A stretch of 64,000 nt of DNA from positions 68,175,411 through 68,239,410 of the forward strand of contig CM055092.1 of the NCBI GenBank assembly GCA_029204225.1. The letters run 5' to 3'. Every line of letters starts with the position of its first letter. The stretch's first letter is position 1. The notes under the pieces were generated by a model. The model ran no database searches and had not been told where the DNA came from. It saw only the letters and a program-made list of their open reading frames with translations. A program made the translations under genes and the position numbers. Positions 22,390 to 32,840 of this stretch are shown in pieces. Source of the stretch: Diphasiastrum complanatum (lineage: Eukaryota; Streptophyta; Lycopodiopsida; Lycopodiales; Lycopodiaceae).

Positions 22390-22749
22390 GTCTATGCCTA
22401 TGGCGGAACGGTGTCCCATCTAGCTTCTCTAGATTCACGGCTCCATGATTAAGAATTTCTTTGATCCGCTAAGGACCTTCGCTTGTGAATTTTAATTTTC
22501 CCTTGATCTCCTTGATTTTATATATCAGGACTAGATCTCCGGAACGAAGATCTTCTTTTGTAATCTGCGATCGTGCCATGCTTTGTGTCTTTCCTTTTCA
22601 GCTGCCAGTGCATGCACAACTAGTAAGTGTGTTTCACGGAGCTTATGCAGAGCTTCGTGGCGTAGTTGTAGAGATTTGGATTCATTAAGGCGTTGCGTTT
22701 TTTTGCCACCACTAGCAAATAAAGTTAGTATGCGACATTTACATTCCAC
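22390..22749 (-). pseudogene. Ty3/gypsy integrase C-terminal fragment
   Basis: On the minus strand, KERHKAWHDRRLQKKIFVPE and the following LKFTSEGP, LEKLDGTPFRHR resemble the segment after the integrase core of gypsy elements (x-HDR-x-K-x-F-x-PGD followed by a chromodomain-like tail). Stops interrupt it and the rest of pol is absent; a GA microsatellite abuts it. Confidence 0.55.
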
Positions 22750-22793
22750 ATAGGTTTGTGAAGAGAATAAAGCGATATATGTACGTAACAGAG

Positions 22794-22922
<129 letters not shown>

Positions 22923-22983
22923 CCACCAACCGTACCCGCTAGCAAAGTCTCTCAGGGGGCAGTTAGCACCCTGAGATGGAGTG

Positions 22984-24720
22984 CTAACTGCCCACCGAAA
23001 GAAATTTAGCATTTTTTGGTAAAGTAAACTTGAGTCCAAGGAACAAATTGTGTAAGAATAGGTTGTTTATAATCTCATATAATCTTCCTCTCATAAAGTC
23101 ATTACTTTGAAAAGCAAGAACAATGTTTCCGACCTCATCCATAAAAGTATCATGTTCGCTACAACAGTACATGGCAGCAATAATTTGAGCGATAATAACT
23201 TTATATGAATTCATAATCGACCTATTGGAAGTTAAGTGTATATATTGAAAAAACGAAAGCGGAAGTTCCCTTCGCTTGTCAAATTTTTTCATATGAAATT
23301 TACTTGAAGGAGAATCAAAGGTAGTGGTAATATTCAAAAAATTGACCGTATTATCCGAAGCGTCTTCATTTTCTATGGTGAGGTATTCCAAAGGATAGAT
23401 CCATAAGGAATTATCATCGACACGAGGTTGCTCCTTGTCTAGAAATACAAGAGCATTTGTGTTGTTTATGAAACAAATATCCTGAATATAACGAAAAGTA
23501 TGCTTGAAAGCACGTAGGTATTCCACCTTTCCAAGTCTGGCAAGTCTTTTCATAAAATGTAATTCAAAGAATGACAAATATTAGTTACACAATGTAGGGG
23601 AACAGGCAAAACCCATAGGAATACCATAGACTTGTTTCCAAGTCTTGTTTCCTAATCTTACTATGCAATTGTCAACCAGTATATCATTATATTGGCAAAA
23701 AGGTTCCATGTCAATCACAGTCCAATTATCAATTTGATTAGTATCCCATTTCCAATCAAATTGCTTAAGAATCGATTTCCATTGATAGGCAAGTTTTTTG
23801 TTTTTACAAGACTTGAATGCATACCCTATCATTCTCTGTATTATTATTTTTAGCCCATCGGGACCATTAAGAGGAATATTTTCATAGCATTTCACAAGTC
23901 AGTAGACCACATCGAAGTGATTTTGTTAGGCACATATAGATAAAATTCAGTGGATGAATCGCACTGCCAGATAGGTTGGTATCCACATTTAGGATACTCC
24001 AGTATGAAGTTGCATTAAGGCCTGCTCTCTCCATAAGGAGAGGAGTCAGCATACCAAGAGCTCCGAAAATAAACGTGGCCACTTTAGAAAAATAACAGTC
24101 ATGTGCGTTTGTAATCCATCTGAACGCATTTTTATGTGCTTTGAAAGTACAAAGTAAGAAAGGTAATTCTTCTTTTCCTATTAGAAAATCAGGTATTTTA
24201 GTAGCAAAAGTATCTCGAATCTTAATCATAGCCATGTCTAGTGTATTATCATTTTCTTTTGGAAACGGGACAAAATCTGGACTCCACAATCTAACCAAAG
24301 CCAAATTTCTTACAAAATAGATGCACATAAAACATGGGTTATGTTGAGCCTTATCCACACCATTCACATATAGATTGGTAGTAATCCAATTATGCTCATC
24401 AATGGCATTTGTAAGTTTTTTATTCATAATACTTTTTTCATGTAACCACTAGCTCAATAGAGGAAGTTGACAGAAGGAAGGCTCCAAAGTTTATAAGCAG
24501 TTTTTGCATATTTAAACTCAATGACACGACTAGGTACCTATGGTACTTGGCAGCTATTGGCTTGAAAAAATTCAAAGGCAGATTGATTTTCCACATCACA
24601 GATTTCTTGTGAGAAAGACTCTAATTGAGAAGCACTGTGTTCATCAAGGTCTTCAGTAAAAATCAAAGGGTGAGGTGAAGTAGGAGCAGTAGTAGGGACC
24701 CCTCTTGACAAGTCAAGACC
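22984..24720 (-). pseudogene. Reverse transcriptase of a probable Penelope-like element, frameshifted
   Basis: Three blocks on the minus strand read in order. The first (24427-23882) has LPFLLCTFKAHKNAFRWI and ends STDL. The second (23895-23581) has KCYENIPL (motif A style) and YGIPMGFACSPTLCN (motif B). The third (23577-22984) has AFKHTFRYIQDICFINN (motif C; the usual RYxDD is RYIQD) and KFDKRRELPLSFFQYIHLTS. The IPMG..SP plus FRYIDD style fits Penelope-like or telomerase-related families rather than copia, gypsy or LINE. No GIY-YIG endonuclease was seen, as in endonuclease-lacking Penelope-like elements. One frame shift lies near 23890 and one stop near 23580. Upstream to about 24720 the same strand keeps a plausible N-terminal part with stops. 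Confidence 0.55.
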
Positions 24721-24729
24721 AAACCCTTT

Positions 24730-25460
24730 GAATCCTTCAATTTATAGCATAACACGACCCTGAATCCATTGGAGTTTTTGTAGGTTTACAGGCGACCATT
24801 TCATGTTTGAATAAAAGATTGCGTACCTCTGATGACTGATGTAAATCAATTTGTGATCATGATCTCTGAAAGTCTATATACCAAGGCAAAAATGGGCCTC
24901 CCCTAAATCTGTCACATTGAATTTCTTCAGCAACATCTCTTTGACATCTTTCAACATTCCAATGTTATTACTAAATAATAATGTGTCGTCAACATATAAT
25001 GTAATGATAATGAAAGATGAATTCACTAATTTGTAGTAAACATTACAATTAGTTGAACTTGGTATAAAACCACTGCTTGAAGAATCTGAAAGTATTGGAT
25101 TTATTCTTCAAAAAGTAAGTAGCAGTTCTCCTTGAAAAATCATCAATAAAAGTCAGAAAATAAAACGCTCTCCCTGTGGAAGAAGTCTGCATTGGGCCAC
25201 AAAGGTCAATATGTACAAGATCTAGAAATATTTAGAAGTATGAATTATAGTACTTGCAGAAGAGTTTTTTCATCGGCTGGGATGATGAAGAAAAATTCGA
25301 ATTCGACCCTGAGCCAGAATTTGATCCTGAGTTGAATTTGACCCTAAGCCAAAATTTGACCTAGAGCCAAAATTCGATCCTGACTGCATGTTGCTCTTTT
25401 TGCCTGAATAATCAGATTTTGTGGATTTCTTTTCCTTGTACTCATTGTGTTCAAGACAAT
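24730..25460 (-). pseudogene. Internally deleted copia pol fragment
   Basis: The minus strand reads a G/S/N-rich linker (SGSNFGSRSNFG), then an integrase start (LVHIDLCGPMQTSSTGRAFY, FLTFIDDFSRRTATYFL). It then passes abruptly to reverse transcriptase (IITLYVDDTLLFSNNIG, KKFNVTDLGEAHFCLGI). The end of integrase and the start of reverse transcriptase are missing. Confidence 0.7.
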
Positions 25461-26724
25461 AGTTCCATTGAAATGGGTGGACTTAGCACATTCTGACAAT
25501 GTGATGCTAACCACTTAGGTGCTAACGTCATGAATTGACAAGTCAGTTGGGAAATTTAGTAATAGTGCACCATTGTTGACGTGCAGCTGACCAGGTCCAA
25601 GATAACAATGGCCAAGATGAAGTGAATTTTGTACCAAAATACAAGTATAGTAGGGATGGATAATTGTTTTTCAAACAACGATCAAGTTTTTCAAGCATTG
25701 AATGTAGAACAAATGATCAAACAGATCTTGATTCTACCAACAAAGCGTGCAGTTTACTTGACAAAGGATGAGAAAGAAATGAACGCGAACTCAAAACATT
25801 TCTATTCGTGACCAACTCAAAAAGATTCACGAAGGATTTGTGAAATTTGTCTTGCAGTCAACTTGAAAGATTCGCGAAACAGTTTCTTGTAGAAGCTCGT
25901 GGCTTTCTTGTTGAAGCTCGAAAGATTCGTGAACAGAATCTTGTCGCTAAATATTTTGTTTCTTGTTCAAGCCTCATATGTCGAGAAATTGTCGCAAACA
26001 ATCCGCAAAATCATCTGGACTGTTCTTCAAGCTCACCTATCATGAAACTATCTCGAACAGTTTGCAAAATATTCTAGATTTCTTCTTAAAAATTATGATC
26101 TGTCGCGAACAATTCGCAAAAGACGAAAATGTCACGAAGAGACAAGTGTCGCGAACAATTTGCAAAACACGAAGCTGAGACAAAGAGATGGACTGTCACA
26201 AATAATTCACGAACAGAATTTATTCGAGCTTGGAAAGAGAGCGTCTATTTGAATATCAACCGTCGTAAACAGTTAGATATCTATTGTCACAACATTGAAA
26301 GGCCAAAAGACCTGTAAATAAAATGCCAAAAGACCTGTCCTGTAGCAATATAAATACATGTGCACTACTCATTGTAACACACTCACTCAATCAGAGACAC
26401 AACAGTGAGATAAGATAGCAAGAGATGTATATTGATGAATCAGATTCAGAGTTATAAAAATTCGTTTTTTGATCAATAGTTTCTTATTGTTTAAAATTGT
26501 CTTAAGTTGTCTCTTACTTCCGCATATAATTTTTGCATGCATATTCAATCGGAACTAATACTATTTTATTAGTACCTTGATCAAATACAATCTCAATTAA
26601 AGACACTGATATTAGTTTGATTTATTCAAACATTTGTGCGAAAGATTAAAGATCTGTTTATTTCCTTGCAGAATTCTGGTACAGAAAATACAATTTCTAA
26701 GGAAAAACAACTTAGTTATTTTCT
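25461..26724 (+). other. Leader/LTR-like region of the following copia, with TCGCGAA-type repeats
   Basis: No gene. At 25830-26200 variants of GTCGCGAACAATTCGCAAAA recur about ten times. A TATA box (ATATAAATA, 26346-26354) and the stretch after it look like an LTR U3/R region. TGGTACAGA near 26678 is a weak primer-site candidate. A matching 3' LTR was not found, because the element is truncated at its 3' end. Confidence 0.4.
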
Positions 26725-29490
26725 TTGAGCCCCTACCCAAGTCATTCCACACAACAAAAACCTTATTGGCGAAAGATGCTTCAAAAGGCAATAGACGGAG
26801 TTAAGGAGGAAGTAGAAGCTTGTGAACGCTATGATGACAATGGTGATTCAGAAAATGCTCTATTTACTCAGAAGAATAAATCTTCTAAGAAGTCTAAGTT
26901 TAAGAGGGAGTCGTCTAAGAAGAATGAGTCTAAGACTAATGAACAACAATCTGGAAAATAACAGAAGAATTCTGGTGATAAGAAGATCTGCAATAGATGC
27001 AGAAGATCAGGTCACACAGAAGAAAAGTGTTGGCTAAATCCAAAGATTGAATGCATTCATTGTCATAAACGGGGTCATGCAGCAGTAGACTGTTATCAGA
27101 ATTCCAGAAACAAAAAGGAGCAGAATCGAAGCAAACCTTCAGATTCAAACTATGTCGAAGACAAAGCAGAATGCTCCAGAGCAACAGAAGACAGGGCAAC
27201 AAGGAATTCAGCAGGTTATGTTAGCACTAATCTATGTTGTTCATCTGATTCAATTTGAGAAGTAGTACTTGATTCATGAGCCACCTCACATTTTGTTTTC
27301 TCGAAACAAATTTTGTCTGAGTACAAGAAGATGAACTATTCGAGATTCATTATACTTGGAGACGGTTCTAAACATGTGGTTGATGGAACTGGCGTATCAT
27401 GGCTAGACACGAATCAGGGAGACAAGAAACTGGAGGAAGTTCTCTATGTCCCTACTCTTGATAAAGATCTTCTATCCATTGCTAAGATAGTCAATACAGG
27501 CATGTCAGTAACCTTCACGAAGAACTCTTGTAGTTGTTCGAGGAACATGGAAGCCTTGTATCAAGCCAACAAAAGTCAGAGAATTCAAGGAGTCGAAATC
27601 AAAAGTAGAGATATTCGAACTACCTGCGAATTCTGTCTTAAAGGCAAGATGACTAGAACACCTTTCGGTAAGGATGTTTATAAAGCAATTAAGGTGCTTG
27701 AAATTGTGCATTTAGATATTTGTGGACCATTCCGAGTATTGTCGTTGGGTGATGCAAAGTACTTCATTACGCTTATTGATGACTTCAGCAAGTTCGCTGT
27801 AGTATACTTTATTTGTACTAAATCTAAAGCTTTTGAGAAATTCGTTGAGTATACGAATTGGGCTGAGAAGCAGACAGGCAATAAGTTGAAGCAGATTTGC
27901 ACAGATTGTGGAGGTGAGTACATTTCCAACAAATTCAAAGCTTACTGTACTGATGGAGGTATTATGCACACAAAGACTGCATCTTACACACCTCAGGATA
28001 ATGGAATAGCTGAACGAAGGAATCGTACACTGGGGAAGCTGCAAGGTGTATGATGGGTCATGCGAAGGCACCAAAACAGTTGTGGGCAGAAGCAATGGCT
28101 ACATCAAATTATCTTCAGAATCGTATTCTGAAATCTCGAATACCGGATAAAACTCCTCGTGAGATATGGTGGAAATCAAAGCCAAATCTTGGACATGTTC
28201 GGACATTTGGATGCACATTGTATATGCACATACCAGATAAGCTGAGAAAGAAACTCGATGAAAAGACAGAACAAGGTTTTCTGGTAGGATTCGAGTTACA
28301 TTCGTCACATAATCATGTTTATGTACCCGAAACTGGCAAGATAAAAGTTGTTCGAGATGTTAAATTTGATGAGACGAAATACATAGCAGACAGTGATCTA
28401 GTCGGCTATGAGATTCTCAAAAATTATTATGAGCTACCAACGACAACAGAAGAAAAACAAGCAGAAGCTAAAAGACCAGATTCAGAGGGAGATCAAGATC
28501 GATTGCCTGACAGACTCGAAATGCCAGCTCGAATTCCAGCAAAAAAGCTCGAATCAGAATCGAACTCGAAACCTGCAAAATCGAACTCGAAACCACCTCT
28601 GAGAAGATCAGACAGACAACGAAAACCACCAGAAATGTATGGTCAGGATGTTTTTAATACAGCCATCAAATTTTGTGGATTCTCTGACGAACCTCAAACA
28701 TTCGAGGAAGCTGTAGATGGACCAGATAAAAATCGCTAGATTCAGGCAATGGAGGACGAAATGTCATCCATGTACAAGAACAATGTTTGGACACTTGCAC
28801 CTATACCTGATGGCAGAAAACCAATTAAGTGCAAGTGGATCTATAAGATCAAAACAGGTCCTGATGGAGAAAACATCATATACAAAGCAAAGTTGGTTGC
28901 TAAAGGATTTTCACAGAAGTATAAGATCGACTACACTGCTACTTTCTCACCGATAGTCAAACATACATCAATTTGCTTGTTATTCGTGTATGCAGTGGCT
29001 CATGATCTGAGAATCCATATTGTGGATGAGAAAACTACTTTCATGCACGCAGAATTGGAAGAAGACTTATTCATGGACCAACCACTTGGTTTTGTAAACC
29101 AAGAATATCCAGAATACGGATGTCACATGAATAAAAGCATTTGTGGTCTGAAACAAGCAACGAGACAATGGTTAGAAAGAAGGATGAAGTACTACATTCC
29201 ATAGGCTTCAAACCTCTATTTGCTTAATCAAATGTCTATATCAAGCAAGTCCAAAATGAAATAATCATTCTAGCTGTTTATGTTGATGACACGCTTATCT
29301 TCTCAAGAAGAGATAAGTTAATTTCAGATGTCAAAAGAGACATTTCTGAAATATTTGAGATCGCTGACCTAGGAGAAGCTAAAATCTATCTAGGCTTGCA
29401 GATCGTGAGAGACTTTGAAGGTGGTAAGTTGTATCTTCACCAACAAAAGTACACTCAAAAGATCATTGAAGACTTCAACATGCTTTTCTG
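26725..29490 (+). pseudogene. Ty1/copia gag-pol, long but truncated before RNase H
   Basis: Order on the plus strand: basic gag tail; knuckles CNRCRRSGHTEEKC and CIHCHKRGHAAVDC; protease core with FIILGDGSKHVVDG; CEFCLKGKM; integrase with HLDICGP, QICTDCGGEY and DNGIAERRNRTL (all D-D-E residues); post-integrase IWWKSKPNLGHVRTFGCTLY; reverse transcriptase with KCKWIYKIKTGPDGENIIYK, a degraded motif A (IHIVDEKTTFMHAELEE), ICGLKQATRQW and AVYVDDTLIFS. Stops at 26959, near 27257, 28051 and 28737, with frame changes near 28050 and 29200. Homology ends at about 29483 after QKYTQKIIEDFNM, so RNase H and the 3' LTR are lost. Confidence 0.88.
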
Positions 29491-29997
29491 TTTTAGATTT
29501 TTGTAGGTTTTGAACAAAGAAGAGCTGTAAACAGCCACAGAAATCTTCGAACAGAACGCAGATAAGAATCCCACGATCAGAACAACTACACAACAGCGGC
29601 TCACAGCGAAACTCTTTCCAAAGAACGGGGTCAACCAGCAAAACTCTTCAAACTAGTATAAAACCACAAACCATGAGATTGCAGCATGAACACTTTCATG
29701 TTGTCGCAAAACAGCCATTCGCTTCATCTACACAAACAAAACAAATCTTGGTCTCCAACAGAAACCGTTGCATGCAGCAACAGCAAAGCCCCTGGAAATG
29801 GCAAGAAACGTGATACAAGGAATCCACGTGTCAACTAACACGGAATCAAAAAAACCCCATAATATAAATTGAAAAAAAAAAACAATAGCTTAGGAAAAAA
29901 AATTAAATAGCCAATTCATTTAAAACTGCCACATGTCATACTCAGCAAAACCTAAAATACAAATTTAAAATATTTATTTGTCTTTTATATGTACTAG
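29491..29997. other. AT-rich spacer after the truncated copia
   Basis: No supported gene on either strand. Confidence 0.4.
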
Positions 29998-30121
29998 GTA
30001 GCGGGCATGAGCAGGCCCGCTACCGGCCATTGTGAGTGGTCAGTATCTACCGAGCCGCTCTGCGGCGAGGTAAGTACTGACCACCACTTTTGCCAGTAGC
30101 GGGCCTGCTCGTGCCCGCTAC
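29998..30121. repeat. GC-rich hairpin with 26-bp near-perfect arms
   Basis: 29998-30023 (GTAGCGGGCATGAGC...) is the complement of 30096-30121 with a single mismatch. Inside, GTGGTCAGTA pairs with TACTGACCAC and the centre GCCGC pairs with GCGGC, so nearly the whole 124 bp can fold. The right flank ends GCGCTAGTG (30142 region), the complement of a CACTA-type terminus. A small non-autonomous CACTA-like or foldback element is one reading, a hairpin RNA precursor another. Confidence 0.7.
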
Positions 30122-30800
30122 CGGGCGTAATTTGCGCTAGTGTTTGAATCGGTCTCCTTTGAAAACGATTAGAAATGAGTCGGTGACCTGTTTTCAAAGA
30201 GAAATGACAGTCGCTGACCTGTTTCCAGTTTCCTTGCAAGGAAACGTCAACGTCGGAGTTAGAAAGTACGAAGATTTCCTGCTTGGTAGGTAATTAAATC
30301 TAGGACATCCTAGAAGGTACCAAAATACGGCTCTAAACATCTGTGTTCAGAGCCTATAAAAAAATAACACGTGTCCGTTATGACTCCAAAAGCAAATTAT
30401 GGAAATCACAACACAAGCAGGTCAATCTTTAACATGACCGCTAAGTCCTGCCTGCAAAGCAAGGCAGGGCAAAAAAAAATGGGTATTGGTAAGTATATCA
30501 AATACAGAAATACGATTGTATATCAAAGAGCCTACACGTCATAAACCTTGTAAAATTAACGAACATTTTCCACAATATCTATATTATAATAAAAATAAAA
30601 ATGTTACGTTGAACTGGCTGGCTTCCGAGGCGGCGCAACGCGCCGTCGTGAATTTGCGATTTTCTCTGGTCGCGCCCGCCGCTGCCTTCTGGGATCTCCA
30701 TAAAATAAAGCCACCAAAGTCCAAGAGACACCAAGAAAGGGAAAAACAGGACATCGTCAGGCTCAATATACTCGCATTAATCTTCTTCCTCCTCTTGGCA
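30122..30800. other. Upstream region and leader of B12D
   Basis: No other gene. A local GC-rich patch at 30615-30700 with GCGGCGCAACGCGCCG and the CT-rich leader ending CTCCTCTTGGCAATGG precede the start codon. Confidence 0.5.
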
Positions 30801-31840
30801 ATGGCGACTATTGCTCCGTTGAAGCGATGGATCAAGCCTGAGGTTTGTGTTGCGATCCATCTGGGTTTTCCTGATGCGCTATCACTTTGCTTTTTGTTTC
30901 TGATTCAGCAGCGGGCGAGGCGAGACTTTTAGTGTTACATTGTTTTTTCTAGAAGGCAAGATTATTTCGAATTTTGTCGTCTTTGGTCTTTGGATAGTCT
31001 ATAATCTGCGCACATGTATCTTAGCTAGCATTTTGTAGCTCTCTTTTCTGTCAGCCAATGTTGCGAGTTTGCTCACGCCTGAATTAGTTTAAGAACGTTG
31101 CTTTGCGTTGGACTTCTACTTTGATAATCGGATAAACTTTTGCTGCTAATTCATTGCAACCAAAATCAGCCAAGAGGAATGACAGAAATATTATGCATTG
31201 CCTGAATTGACTGTTCTAACTTTCTCAGTAAATAGTACTACTGAATTTGTAGTCACGTTTTGGTGCATTTACATACCATTGTCACTTTTGTGCCCTCTCT
31301 CAGAAAATGGCTGGGCCAGAGCGAAAGCATTCACAGTTGCACATATTTTAGTCATTTAAACCTTTGGATAATCTTCGTTAGAATCTGTATTCTTTTTCAA
31401 TTGAAAATAAAATGCTGGCTTCACAGCAAAAATGCAACTCAAACTGAGAAATTTGAGATTGATTGATAAGTGCAGGTGTATCCCCTGTTTTTAACAGTCG
31501 GTACAGCAGTCGGACTATGCGGTTTCATGATCGTGCGCAATCTTTCCAGTCACCCCGATGTCAGGTATTCTAACAACAGTCGATGTGAATTCATTTGCGA
31601 TAATGTCATATTGCTACTACATACGATCATAAGTACCTGAACAAGTTTCCGTGACGCTTACGCTTTATCGGGTATTGTATGCATTGAATCAGGATCGACA
31701 AGGAAGGCCGAGCAGCTGGCTTACTGGAGAACTACAGAGAGGGAAAGCAATACAAAGATCATGCAGTGCGCAGATTTGTGAGCGGCCATAAACCAGAGAT
31801 CATGCCGGGTATTAACAAATACTTCAGCGGAGGAAATTGA
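30801..31840 (+). CDS. B12D family protein (NDUFA4/MLRQ-related)
   Basis: Three exons: 30801-30842, 31476-31564 and 31693-31840, all GT-AG, joining to a 92-residue protein. It begins MATIAPLKRWIKPEVYPLFL, then a hydrophobic segment (about residues 15-35, TVGTAVGLCGFMIV), RNLSSHPDVR, and the family signature EGRAAGLLENYREG and HKPEIMPGINKYF near the C terminus. Plant B12D proteins are about 88-90 residues and share W-x-(R/K)-PEVYPLF and KPEIMPGLN. They are small mitochondrial single-span proteins related to the MLRQ/NDUFA4 subunit, and some are induced in seeds, senescence or low oxygen. The ATG is the first in a good context (GGCAATGGCG) and every splice junction falls in phase. No defects. 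Confidence 0.93.
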
Positions 31841-32651
31841 TCTATTGGCTTGGAGCTCGCGTAGTTATGACTACCAGCTTGTCAAAACCATTTAATGTCT
31901 GTTTATAAATTGCGGTCCGGTTAGGAGATAATGAGAGGTGATTGCATTGGGAGTTATCCTGATCAACTGCCTATGAATCACGTTTTTTTATGCAGAACTG
32001 TTGTGTGCATAGTAGGTACTAAGCACATAAATACACGCTAGCAAAAGCATTTACATGCACTTGATCTCCAAAGTTGTGTAGATAGACGATTTGGCAAGGT
32101 AGTTTTTTCCTACGTTCACTCGACAGTTGTGTACATAGAACATTTGGATCAATACAGCATGCACATATATAGTTCTACTTTCTCTTGTATGTTGTACAAG
32201 CTAACGACAGTAATTACTAATTGCAATGATGCATTCAGTGGAACCCTCATGATTAAATGATGCTTCCACTTTACCACGGGTGCATTTTTTTACGAGCAAG
32301 AATATCTCCTTGAAATTCTACAAAATCACACAAAACGGCACCCACATATTTTGCATCACTTCGGGTATTTGGAAATGGTACTTTGATATTATGAGCTTTG
32401 CCACCATAACTTTAAGCTATGTGATGATTTGCCTAAAAGCTGAGGTGTCATTTGCAAATGAATTTGAGCATTAAAGTGAGTATTCAATTTTTCTCATTCT
32501 AATAGCATGCAATCTATGTTTTAATCTCTTAACATGTTGAAAGCCTTGAGACATATAGATCACCTTACTTTTTGTATAGCGCCAACATTAAATAAATAAT
32601 TGGAAATTTTCAAAAGATCCCATTCCCTTCAAATAACATAGATATGTCAAG
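31841..32651. other. 3' flank of B12D, no further gene seen
   Basis: AT-rich. Presumably holds the B12D 3' UTR. No conserved reading frame. Confidence 0.5.
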
Positions 32652-32840
32652 CTACAAAGGTTCAATAATTCCAAGAAAGATGTCTCTCTCAATACATTCG
32701 AGTTGCCACCTAAAGACCATTCTACAAACAATCCCATAACAAAAGTGGCAATAAAGAAACACATGCTCAACAATTTCATCCACTCTACAACACAATAAAC
32801 AAAACTTAGTGTCAACAAATAACCTCATTTGCTCATGCAA
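32652..32840 (-). pseudogene. LINE 3' fragment (reverse-transcriptase zinc-binding domain)
   Basis: The minus strand reads TKFCLLCCRVDEIVEHVFLY followed by CHFCYGIV, the Cys-x2-Cys...Glu-His-x3-x-Cys pattern of the zf-RVT domain found after reverse transcriptase in plant LINEs. Nothing else of the element is readable nearby. Confidence 0.6.

Noticed and set aside
30584-30835. Minus-strand frame over the B12D leader
   Set aside because: Antisense shadow of a leader and exon 1.
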